A stretch of 64,000 nt of DNA from Phymatolithon calcareum. Its lineage: Eukaryota > Rhodophyta > Florideophyceae > Hapalidiales. Position numbers and translations under genes: made by a program. The notes below the pieces were generated by a model, which saw only the letters and a list, made by a program, of their open reading frames with translations, had not been told where the DNA came from and made no database searches. The stretch spans positions 2,170,001 to 2,234,000 of the forward strand of contig OZ345380.1 in the NCBI GenBank assembly GCA_977006965.1, in the 5' to 3' direction. Positions 10,793 through 19,802 of the stretch are shown in pieces (position 1 is the stretch's first letter; every line of letters begins with the position of its first letter).

Positions 10793-11726
10793 CTTTTTTT
10801 TAATGCAATTTTTTTAAAGCCCCGCAATCATACGAATATACGGGCAGGGCTTCCTCAGGTGCTGCCCTCGCTAGTGCGGCTCTACTCTTATGTCTGGCAT
10901 TATATCTGAGACCCTAGCATGTGTTCGGTTGTTTTGATTGCTCTTCGTAGCAGTTTCGAGGCGTCGCTTCTTCTTTCAGTACAGGTCTTCTTCATGCTGC
11001 ATACTCTCGATGATGCTTTTGCTGAAGAGCAAAAGGTCATCTAATGCCTTCTCAGTTGTGAACCGCCAGTTGCCTGTGTTTCAGTTGTGGAAATTTGAGT
11101 ATTGCAGGGAGTTCTCTTGTCTTGTCGTACGGAATTTTCCTCTTTCTCTTTGATTCAAGGCTCTCTCCTTCCTTTGTCAGGAATGCTGATCGGAGTTCTT
11201 CTGCAGATTGGTTCGCTATTATGTGCCTCATCGCTTCATCAAACGGTTCTCTGGTTTACATCGATGTGATATCGTTACTTGTGGCTTGAAGCTCTTCTGA
11301 ATTTCTTCTCTCTGGTATTTGCACCAGAAACTTTTCTTTCTTCGCCATGGTCCTTCTCAGCATCTTGAAAGCTAGTATTTCCCGTCGATGGGAAGCAGAT
11401 TGGATTCGACATATTAGGCGAAGTCTATCCGTCTTTCCTCGTGCCAGTGGCCCGAAGACTTGTCTGAAAAACGTTTGTTCAACTTCCTTGACCGCGCTCT
11501 GGACATTTTCTGTCCACGGTGTTAAGTGCATAGCGTACTCCCAGCGTGGCTGGATTAATGCCTTGTATACTTGAATGCATTTGTGTATGCCAATTCCCTT
11601 CTTGAATACCCTAGTGCACGGAGCTCGCACAGAGCGATCCTAGCCTTCTTGAGGCGTTGCAACATCAGTGTATCTGTAACCCCCTCTGGTCCTAGGGATC
11701 CTCCAAGGTAGGTGACTTCCACGACA
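10793..11726 (-). mobile_element. 5'-truncated family-2 non-LTR insertion with perfect 12-base TSD
   Basis: Flanked by ATCGCGAAACGC at 10,781-10,792 and 11,727-11,738, a perfect duplication. On the minus strand it encodes the post-RT region (11,630-11,256: MGTE-free C-terminal block with HKCIQVYKALIQPRWEYAMH and EQTFFRQVFGPLARGKTDR) and further C-terminal sequence to about 10,930. It ends in a poly(A) tail (poly(T) on the plus strand at 10,794-10,802). It sits inside the DNA transposon of 10,205-12,560, so it is the youngest layer here. Confidence 0.85.
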
Positions 11727-11738
11727 ATCGCGAAACGC
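11727..11738 (+). repeat. Target-site duplication, right copy (12 bases)
   Basis: ATCGCGAAACGC, identical to 10,781-10,792. Confidence 0.85.
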
Positions 11739-12560
11739 TTGTTTATCGTCTACAGTCGAGATCACAAGCTCCTCAGAAGGGCACACAATCTTCGATACAA
11801 CCTTCAGAAGCTCTAAAGGCCCTCTTCCGAGCTCTCTCGCCTAAGTCTCTAAGGGCCCTTGGGACCAACAATCGCACCGGGAATTTGATGTCATCACCTC
11901 CGACCAAGCGCACTGTGTCAAAGAGATTTTGAAGGCGATAGGGACCACGGTATAGCAGTTCTGTGCTGTCTTGTGGTCGCGTATTCCGGTATAAGGCGCA
12001 TTGCATGTGCTGATTCATACTTGATGAGTGCTGAATCTGCAGAGATTCAACAAGTGCGCCTATAGGTCATAGGGGTCATCTAACTCTTCTGGCGATTTTC
12101 TAGGTTGTTAGCTGGCTCTTATTCTCTGGTGCCCATGCAGAGTGTCAGCAGTACGTGACGTAGCGAAGGTATTGCGAAGTACCGGGCGAGCAACTCATCG
12201 ATAGTATTTGACGCGTACATTTGCATTCGAGAGCATGGTTGGAAGCCACGTTACCACTAAGAAAAATAAAAGGATGACTGCGGATGTCATGATGAATACA
12301 TTTGTTGTGCAAAACAACTGCAGAGTTTGAAAATTCAAGACGTCGTCCATTGTGTGCTCCCCAAGTAATTGGCTTGGCAGTGCCACAATATACGTTTGCG
12401 ACACTTCAACTGCTAGGAACTGCTTCACTAAGCATGTTGAAGGCATCTAGATGTGCTTGAAAGCGAGTACTTTTCATGTGCAAAAAATTAAATGAATCTA
12501 TTCCCTCAATTGAGGGAAAAGTGCCCCTCAATTGCGGGAAAATTTCCGTCAAATAGGCAC

Positions 12561-12850
12561 TAGAACGGACAAAAGCGAGAATACGTGCCTATCTCACCGA
12601 ACCGCTGGACGGCAAGAATGGCATTATACAAGGAAAGAATAGAATAGGGAACCGTTTGGAGAAGCTGTAAAGCACATCCAAATGGCCCAGTCTGCGAAAA
12701 CGCCTCGGTCAAAGTGTTTGAAAATGGAAGGCGACCGCCTTTAGTCGAAGAGAAAAAGGATTCCATATAATAGGAAAAGAGAATTGCAGCAATACTCAAG
12801 TTCCCCATGGTGAACCACAGGCAACTCGCGCTCCAGTACATCTGCGGTAG
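12561..12850 (+). pseudogene. Family-2 non-LTR fragment, third piece
   Basis: Resumes the family-2 frame right after the DNA transposon: LERTKAR joins ILAFKML of 10,068-10,204. Further on, PFGEAVKHIQMAQSA and SKRKRIPYNRKRELQ, in shifting frames, match PFDEAMRHI and SKRKRKIPYDKTRELP of the minus-strand copy at 10,793-11,726. Stops and frameshifts are frequent. Confidence 0.65.
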
Positions 12851-12864
12851 TTTTCAACAGGGGA

Positions 12865-13060
12865 TATGTGTTGATTTATTTTAAAAGCTCCCAAGGCCTC
12901 TCTTGAAGAGTAACGGGGCCGCTTTCGCACGATTTTCTAAGCTCACGAAGTTTGACTGTTCAGTATATCCTTGATTCGTATTTCTCTCCCAACAAGTTCT
13001 CCAGTGAGTCGCTTACATTCACATTCAATTTCAGGACTAATCTTGGATGAAGATAGAATG
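12865..13060 (-). pseudogene. Family-3 retroelement C-terminal fragment
   Basis: On the minus strand, ISPEIECECKRLTGELVGRE and RIKDILNSQTS, then a stop, an untranslated segment and GGGAGCTTTTAAAATAAA. Related copies are at 16,600-16,790 (minus), 16,790-17,035 (plus) and 17,032-17,514 (minus). The family is not identified; the short AT-rich 3' end suggests a retroelement. Confidence 0.5.
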
Positions 13061-14830
13061 CATTGGAGCGCTTTCAACAGATGTCCCAGAACAGGCTTGG
13101 CATAAATTCGGAAACCGAAATCGACAGCATATGGAGACTCTGGAAAGCACGATTTCAGGAACTTGAAGGAGAAATCGGACTTGACACAGAAAAAGCTCTG
13201 GAGGAGCATTTCCTACTCAGCTGGACTTGCGCCGCTGCTCTTCCTTGCTCACATCGCCAATGTATGCTCGGCAAAACATGTCTGGAGAGGCAAAACGAGA
13301 GGGTTAAGCCCACACTGGACTTTCCGCCATGACATAGAATTGGCTATTTCATCGAGCCCAAATGGAAAATCCCTGGGACTGGAACTTGTGAAGAACAAGA
13401 TGCTGAAGGTTGACCCAAAGCTGCGATCAGGACTTTTTTGCGAGAATGGAAGCCTGATGACGAATTCGAACGAACCCAATGGAGTGGAGAAGGGCTACGG
13501 TAGTCCCAATCTATAAGGCCGGAGACATTGGCAAATCGGAAAGCGATCGACCAATTTCTCTACTGAGTCCCGTGCGTCTGCCGAGGCGCTGGGAACTTTT
13601 TTATGAAGAAATGTAGATTTTTATTTAAAAAATAAAAATCTTCTTCTCGTCTTCTTCGTTTACTTAGACATATTCGAAAAATCATCGAAATGGCACTGGA
13701 TAAGCTGATGCGACGAAATTGCAATTTTCGTGTCTCGGACACATTGTCTCCCAAATGGGATTCCGGAAACCAAAGGACAGAGCTCGCCCTTCTTCATGCA
13801 GAAGCTCTCCCCGGCAAGGCCATATCTATGTCGCGATCCTTGATTTAAAGGCAGCACATAACTCGGTCCCGCTCGCTAAAAGAATAAGAAAGGTCCTCGA
13901 TCCAAGTATATGCGAGATGACTATGCCGTTCCTGGAGCCAGCATATATCCAGAAGGATGAAGGTGAGTAATGCGCGTTCACAATGGTGTGGCTCAAGACT
14001 CTCCCATGAGCCCATGCCTCTACACTATTTATATGGACACATTCGCCATGGAGCTTGATGTCAAGCGGACAAACACTTCAGCGAAGGGACTCCAGGAAAT
14101 CTTGACTTGGCGAAACGAAGTGGAAAACGCCCTGTGCAGAAGGGCTATTGGGAGATATCATTTTCAACTCTCTGAGCGGAAGCTGAACAGAGAGCGGGAA
14201 GTGAAATACCTGGACGTAACGATTACTGAAGAAGGGATCTCAGATTCCAATCTGGTCAAATGAATCAAGAGGTCTATAATGTCCGCGGAACTTTAAGACG
14301 GTTTGGGGTGATCAATAGAGGCGTCCACCCGGCGAGTTCAATAAGTTTGTACACCTCTTGCGCAGTTAAGGTGGGAGATTGCTCTGCGTCTAACACCATG
14401 GTCGTCCAAAGAAGAGCATGAGATCAAGAAAATTGAGTCTATCTGCTTCGGTCAAGTATTTTGGCAAACCCGGAAAAAGAAGCGCGGATAGGAGCAGAAC
14501 AATGTTCCGTAGTGCAATGCTGAAGGACAGACGGGGATATCCTAGCACGATTTTTCGTGCGAAGACTCATGAGGCGCTTAGACAATCTCGCGTCAAAGCC
14601 GGTACCAGGGCAAGACTCCAACGTGATTCAGAAAGAATGATTGGATGTGACCCCCGCCAAAGTAACCGGCACCTCTCCACGGGGGTGAACGAAGCCCTGG
14701 CTAGCACAGATATCAAACAGAACCAAAGACAAATTATTCTAGAAGCCACCTCTAAAGTTGAAAAAGACAACTAACGCCATATCCCGCACGCCGACACAGC
14801 ACCGCCCTCACATTTGTGGTTCAACTCTTA
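13060..14830 (+). pseudogene. Family-1 non-LTR reverse transcriptase, decayed plus-strand copy
   Basis: A plus-strand relative of 7316-9158. It starts with a coding-like stretch (IDSIWRLWKARFQELEGE), then LFLAHIANVCSAKHVWRGK, ISSSPNGKSLGLELVKNKML, an interruption at about 13,570-13,660, ILDLKAAHNSV (palm block A), VAQDSPMSPCLYTIYMDT, and the C-terminal GKPGKRSADRSRTM and TDIKQNQRQIILEATSKVEK blocks up to about 14,775. The FADD box is not preserved and there are several frameshifts. It ends near 14,830 with a remnant of the PPHL(W/F)F motif. Confidence 0.72.
13595..13650. repeat. Two family-1 tails in inverted orientation
   Basis: AGATTTTTATTT and AAATAAAAATCT form an inverted repeat with a two-to-three-base centre, next to TTC/GAA-rich sequence. 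This looks like two element 3' tails joined tail to tail inside the RT copy. Confidence 0.5.
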
Positions 14831-15099
14831 GGCGATACAGGATCCAGTTATCTTGGATGCAGTCGAATTCAGCTGCATTTTGACTTTTTTGATCATCGTC
14901 CAGAACTCGCAACCGTAGGGCGTAATGGATACGACTCTTCAGCCGAAAAGTGGAAGCCGAAGTTTCATTGCGAGTTTGGCGTCGGTTAGTAGCCACCTTA
15001 GATAGCCACAGCGTGACTGGGCTAGTTTAGGGCGATAACCGGCTTATCAGCTCTGTTTTGAGGTAGTAGACTTCCCCTTTTCGTTTCGGCCGGCGGGGT

Positions 15100-15290
15100 G
15101 ACATGGGATATGTCACCCAGCGGAAATGAAATTTTGGGGAATTTGTCCACTTTTTTCCCCGGCGGGAGAACTAGGCACCCGGCTGGGCGTTGTTGACGGG
15201 AGACATGGGATATATCACTCCGCCGGAACGATATTTTGAGGAATAATTTGGTCTCTTTTTACCCCGGCGGGCCCAGCACGCCTTCAAAAC
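15100..15290. repeat. Two tandem units of about 100 bases with a hairpin
   Basis: Both units carry GACATGGGATAT, then a GAA-ATTTTG block and a CCCCGGCGGG block. In the first unit GGGTGACAT and ATGTCACCC can pair around GGGAT. Tandem GC-rich units ahead of a reading frame (15,391-15,846) recall the repeated promoters of some non-LTR elements, but that is inference. Confidence 0.55.
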
Positions 15291-15390
15291 GGGGTGATAA
15301 ACTACGGGGAACCCACTGATCCCCATCTCCAGATTAAATTTCTCCAAAATATTTGAAGTACAGCACGTTTGTGAGATATTCGTCTTCGGT

Positions 15391-15846
15391 GTGTACGTGT
15401 TCGAGTTGCTCTTGCTCTGCGTTTTGTTTCGACTCTCTGACGAGCCTGTCGGCGGCAGATCCGGAACAGAAGGGCCCTTCGGTTGCGCGAGTCCCCGAGT
15501 TCTCATTGCTCGTCCGTCAGCCTCAGGGACTCCCGTGGCTCACCGTCAAAACACTCAACCGAGGTGCGCATCCGCTGACCCTCGCGACAGCACAAAGATG
15601 CCAGTCAAATCGGCCGAGATCACCCCAGTTCCATATTGCTATCGTAGACGCAAACGGAGGGCAAGCAGATCTCGTAGGTTACCGGTTCGAGTACTGTCAA
15701 TAGCAGGAATTGAATTACGTTCAGCGAAGGGCACTCGGATCTCACCGCTTAGTGGTCTGCTGCATTACCCACGGGAAGAAGTTACGCAAGTACCCAGACT
15801 GGATCCAGTCCAGGAGTATCTTAGAGGACCCCTAGATGTTGAGTGA
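15391..15846 (+). CDS. Hypothetical 151-residue protein
   Basis: An open frame of 151 codons downstream of the tandem units, with an N-terminal hydrophobic stretch (VFELLLLCVLFRL), a Ser/Arg/Pro-rich middle and a basic segment (YRRRKRRASRSRR). It has no ATG at its start (GTG); the first ATG lies at about 15,598. It ends just before a family-1 3' fragment, so it may be the 5' part of a truncated retroelement. I do not recognise it. Confidence 0.3.
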   Translation: MYVFELLLLCVLFRLSDEPVGGRSGTEGPFGCASPRVLIARPSASGTPVAHRQNTQPRCASADPRDSTKMPVKSAEITPVPYCYRRRKRRASRSRRLPVRVLSIAGIELRSAKGTRISPLSGLLHYPREEVTQVPRLDPVQEYLRGPLDVE

Positions 15847-15949
15847 CGTACACTTAGTGTAACTTAGGAACTTGGCTATGTTTCAAGCTGTCTCCAAGTA
15901 AGTACTGCTTTTAATCAGGAAATCACAGCGTGCCACAGGACAGTGGAGT

Positions 15950-16135
15950 AAACTTCCTCCTTGAGACAGAGGTGGGTTTTTGAAGTCCACTGAATCGTGC
16001 TACACCAGCAAGAGAAGAACTTCTTCATTATGGAGAATCCAGCCAAAACCTCTTGGCCCTGGGAAAATAACCCCAAGCGACATCAGATGCGCTGGTAACT
16101 TGTAAATAAAAATCTATCTTTCTTCTTCTTCATCT
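15950..16135 (+). mobile_element. Family-1 retroelement 3' tail, plus strand
   Basis: Matches the reverse complement of 9560-9740: AAGCGACATCAGATGCGCTG, then AACTTGTAAATAAAAATC, and a CTTCTTCTTC tail at the end. No coding sequence is preserved. Confidence 0.65.
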
Positions 16136-16139
16136 CTGT

Positions 16140-16330
16140 TTTTTTCGAAGGTAGAATTTATTAAACGCCCGCAGCACCCGTCTTGAGATTGCACGGGAGA
16201 TGCGTTTCACCTGCTACTGCTAGTGTAGCTTACAATATTCACTTCTGTTCTGTAGTGTCGTGGCCCTAGTTGCAAAACCCCCCCTCTTGTGGGGGAAAAG
16301 CTAGGAGTCCACTTGACGTTTTTCACCGGT
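16140..16330. repeat. Partner of dispersed repeat 7190-7345
   Basis: See 7190-7345. Both lie next to family-1 sequence. Confidence 0.55.
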
Positions 16331-16599
16331 AGCTCATATCGGCAGCGCTCTTTCTATTCCATGTCAACGTAGAATACTATGGTAAGAACAGTAACTGGCC
16401 CAGCGCTTTTCGGTTATCTAAGTCTCCTCTCCAGTCATCTGGTATCTTGAACGGTGATCCTGAAGGGTATCCATTAGTCTGGGTACACTATCGCCAAAGT
16501 TTCCTCCTAGAAGTGTGGTATTTAAAGATGGAAACCTCCGGACTGCCCAATTCACAGCTAATTGGCGATGGCGCATCTTCGGAAGGCTTAAGATCACCC

Positions 16600-16790
16600 G
16601 GGGGATATGTGATGTTTTATTTTAAAAGCTCCCAAAACCTCAATTTGAGTAAAAGGGCCGCTTCTCACTCTTCCATACTCTATTCTCCTAAAATCTCCTT
16701 AATTCGAATTTCTCTTCCTATGAGGGGACGAGTAAATCTTTTGCATTCATAATTCAACCTAGCACCCCTGTGGAGGAAATCAGTATTGGG
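16600..16790 (-). mobile_element. Family-3 retroelement 3' fragment
   Basis: The reverse complement ends GGGAGCTTTTAAAATAAAAC, as at 12,865-13,060. Coding sequence is only marginally readable. Confidence 0.45.
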
Positions 16791-17035
16791 TGCCTATTGT
16801 GGGGTTGCCGCGGTGCTCGAACTAGTCGCCTTACAACGTACTCTAGTAGCGTCGTCGAAGATGGGTACAGAAATTGAGTTTGAGTGCAAGAGACTCACAG
16901 GAGCTCTTGTTGGGAGAGAACTACGAATCAAGAACGTTTTGAGTAGCCAGACGACTTTAGCTTAGAGATTATCACATGATTTGCCCCCGTTACTCCAAGG
17001 TGAGGCATTGGGAGCTCTCAAAATAAAATCATTAA
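16790..17035 (+). pseudogene. Family-3 retroelement C-terminal fragment, plus strand
   Basis: Plus-strand LELVALQRTLVASSKMGTEI, then FECKRLTGALVGRELRIKN and LSSQTTLA before a stop. It is followed by the family 3' end (GGGAGCTCTCAAAATAAA). It aligns with the end of the minus-strand frame at 17,032-17,514. Confidence 0.55.
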
Positions 17036-17514
17036 ATATCCCTTTTGCATTCATATTCAGTCTCTTGGTCCATTTCCGTGGATCGCACTGCTCGTTGGAG
17101 CGCTACGAGCTCAATGAGAGCACCGGTCAAAAAGTATGTCACAAAGGTTGATTTTCTCCACAGTGTGGCTCTGTTGAAAATCACTCTTAGGCACCGCAGG
17201 CGCGTGTTTTTGTCTCTAATATGTAACACTCCTGGAAGCTTTTTCGGCTTGTTTACAGGGATTTTTACTATCCGCCCTTCTTCCTCATTATTCCAACCTT
17301 TCAAGATTTCCTCTACTCGGCGCTTCTTGTACACCTTGCCGTCTTCCGCTTGTATTAACGCTCCTTTAAGGTCCTCTTCTCTGAGGTACCCAATATCCTT
17401 TAATACGTCTGCCAAATCCTCTTCTCTTCCTCCATATTTTTCTGCATCTTCCAGGTACGTCTTCCGTCTGACCAGGCCCAAATCGAACATTTCAGCCTGG
17501 TGTGCTCTCTTCAT
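17032..17514 (-). CDS. Family-3 retroelement protein fragment (160 residues)
   Basis: An open minus-strand frame from the ATG at 17,514. It is rich in Glu, Lys and Arg and has coding-like composition (EDAEKYGGREEDLADVLKD; KKRRVEEILKGWNNEEEGR). Its end (LIELVALQRAVRSTEMDQET, EYECKR) corresponds to the plus-strand fragment at 16,790-17,035 and the minus-strand fragment at 12,865-13,060. It is the longest readable piece of this family. I see no RT, integrase, protease or zinc knuckle, so the element class is open. The upstream part is cut off near 17,530. Confidence 0.5.
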   Translation of the reverse strand: MKRAHQAEMFDLGLVRRKTYLEDAEKYGGREEDLADVLKDIGYLREEDLKGALIQAEDGKVYKKRRVEEILKGWNNEEEGRIVKIPVNKPKKLPGVLHIRDKNTRLRCLRVIFNRATLWRKSTFVTYFLTGALIELVALQRAVRSTEMDQETEYECKRDI

Positions 17515-17534
17515 CCCCGGGCTGACGAGTCAGC

Positions 17535-18077
17535 ACAGCACGCGCATCCTCTCCATATCTTGTAAAAAATAATTCATATTTAAATGTATTCGAATATGTA
17601 TTTATATTTATTTATTCAACTGTAATCTGTTGGATAAATAATTCATTCATAGCCTCGATAGAATAAAATAATTTATTTTTGCAGGAGGGAGAATACTTTT
17701 AGAATTACTCTCCGCGTCTGATTCTGAAGGTGCTCGTACTTGTCTTTTCTATTACTACTAATGTTGCTCCCAAATAGAACATGTTTTCTTGCCTGCATAA
17801 CGTTGCAATATTACACTCACTTGATTGATATCAATAGTACGTGTCTCGCTTGTAGACTACAACGTACTATGATTTGAACGATGTTGAGAACATTAGAACC
17901 ATCTTTCCGACAATTAGCTGTTATCAGGATTGCTGCAATGTCTAAACACTAGTACTTAAATTGCGACCCGGGCAAGTCAAATCACTCACATCCAAGCCAA
18001 CCTCCATCACTTCATCAACTTCTATCAATTGCACATCTTTGTGAGCGTCTTTCAATTTTATTTGGACTACTGGAATC
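17535..18077. other. AT-rich stretch without a gene
   Basis: AT-rich to about 17,900, with repeated TATTTA words. No coding or RNA gene signal. Confidence 0.5.
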
Positions 18078-18784
18078 ATGCCACTCAAGTCAACTCTTGG
18101 AAAACGAGTCGGGGAAAGCTTATTTAGCCAGGACAACGACGACGACGATTGCGTTTGGAGATGCATCTGTGGCACTACCAGGAAGCAGAAGGGCAGTGCC
18201 ACTCTGTTATCGCACGTGCGAGCCAAGCATCCAGAGGAATTGAAAGATCTTCAGGAAACCGACTCTTCGCTCGTGTCATCGACATGCACACCATCGATTA
18301 ATTCAAATGACAAGGCGGCTTCTACAAACCTAAAGTGGTCGCGACTCATGGTTGGGTGCATTTAGTTGTGTCGACTCTGCTGCCGTTTTCCGTTGTCGAG
18401 CAAGAGGCGTTTCGAAAGCACATCAAATACCCCAATCTTTCTACGAAGTCCGTTGTCAAGTACATGGGCCACCTCACCAAGCGAGTGGAACAAAAAATAA
18501 GCCGAGACCTGCCCGAAAAATTCGCACTTGCCTTCGATAGATGGAGTGAGGGAGACACGCATTATGTTGCCATCTTCGCAGTTGCACCAGCAGAAAACAA
18601 ATTTGGTTACACTTCGTATTTACTGGGGTTCTCACCTTTCGAAGATGAAGTCAGTCAGGATGCGGACCATCACAAAGCGTACTATGAGTTCGTACTTCAG
18701 CTGTATGGAAAGTCATACGACAATGTGGTCGCCCTTCTTGGTGACAATTGTATGAATGCAGACCTGTGGTGCATCCAGGAGTAA
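18078..18784 (+). pseudogene. hAT transposase, frameshifted and 3'-truncated
   Basis: The first frame (ATG at 18,078 to the TAG at 18,363-18,365) starts with an acidic stretch and a BED-type zinc finger: CVWRCICGTTRKQKGS, then LLSHVRAKHPEEL, giving a C-x-C...H-x4-H pattern. A second frame (18,335-18,784) continues with hAT core motifs: LALAFDRWSEGDTHYVAIFA (first acidic residue in FDRWSEG), LLGFSPFEDE and NVVALLGDNCMNAD (second acidic residue in GDN). One indel near 18,335 joins the two. After GDNC the frame runs into stops, so the zinc-knuckle part, the third catalytic residue and the C-terminal dimerisation region are missing. The element is inactive; I found no terminal repeats. Confidence 0.8.
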
Positions 18785-18999
18785 GTGCGATAATGGAATG
18801 AGAATATATTCCAATAATTCATATTTACTTTTAACCCTCTCCATGAATAAATTACTTATGCATTTGACTTTCTTGATTAAATTATCTATTCTTACGCGAA
18901 AGCGGGCTGTGAATATATTGAAAATGGATTATTTACAAGGTATGATCCTCTCTCTTTGGTGTTCGGCATATTTTGCAAATAAGTACTTGTAGAAATCAT

Positions 19000-19484
19000 C
19001 TTCTGCTGCTTCGATCGCAGTTTGTAATCGCTTAGACGTCGGGGTCATGTGGATGGCATACTCCCATTTGGGGAAAATCACGACTTGAAAATGCTGATAC
19101 TCGTGGCTGGATCGTATTTACGCCAATTTGGCGTAGTTTGTGGATACGTCAACTTCATTCCGAGCTCTTGTCGTCCGTGGCTCCCTTGTGGTTCATAATT
19201 ACACCAAGGTGCGAAAGTGTCCATGCTTGGTGCAGCTCCTTTCCGGCAAACAAAAACTTGTGCTTTTAAAGTCTTTTATACTTGAGAACCTCACTCTTTC
19301 CTGGTTTCGTGTTCCATCTCATGCAGTTCTCTTCTGCCCACTTCGAGGCTGTGTTCAAGAGTTTTTGCATCCCTTTTGCTGTCTTGGCTTGAAGGAGAAC
19401 GTCATCCGCAAATAGCTGCGCAGGTTGCTCCGACACGGTTCCTGTTAGTTTGCCGGTAGCTTCGGCAAACGTACTTAGGATCAC
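19000..19484 (-). pseudogene. Family-2-like RT fragment
   Basis: Minus-strand AQLFADDVLLQAKTAKGMQK and SKWAEENCMRWNTKPGKSEV (catalytic FADD near 19,405-19,420), then, in other frames, remnants of the WEYA motif near 19,050. There is no upstream RT part. Confidence 0.65.
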
Positions 19485-19656
19485 CAGAATGCACCCGGGA
19501 AAGTTATACGATATTTTCTTCTTTTTGTTGAACTACATTGGGTCTCATTTGTCCTTGAAGAGTGAGGCTTTAAGGGCTTTTGCTGAAATCCTTTCTTGAG
19601 ATATTCCAGCGCTGTGTCCCGCTGTTTATAGAAAATCATTGCTGCCACGTGGCAAC

Positions 19657-19790
19657 CTATCCATTGCAGTTATTTACGTCTCTAGCATCCCTGCAAGGTA
19701 CTGCCAGAAGGCTCTCTTTTCTTGCCTCGGCTCTTTCAAAGATTCGAAGTGCTAGCAACATTACTTTGCTTTTTGGCTGTATGGACGTTT
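19657..19790 (-). pseudogene. Short post-RT fragment of a non-LTR element
   Basis: Minus-strand LALRIFERAEARKESLLAVP matches the AFKMLRRTMAKKEKFL region of family 2. It lies upstream of the RT fragment at 19,000-19,484 although it belongs downstream of an RT, so it comes from a different copy or a rearrangement. Confidence 0.5.
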
Positions 19791-19802
19791 TTTTCCTCAT
19801 AA

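Larger units (their letters stand above)
10205..12560. mobile_element. TA-targeting DNA transposon, copy 1 (interrupted)
   Basis: The borders are set by the interrupted host gene: the family-2 sequence stops at CTA (10,202-10,204) and resumes at CTA (12,560-12,562). The two ends are inverted (core CTATTTGACGG) and each side holds the palindrome CCCTCAATTGAGGG, at 10,223-10,236 and 12,503-12,516. The interior shares several blocks with 41,467-43,406, for instance AAGACTAAGATTAAGAC and a proline/serine-rich coding region. Without the 946 bases of a later insertion the element is about 1.4 kb, shorter than copy 2, so it is internally deleted. I cannot read a functional transposase in it. Confidence 0.75.
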
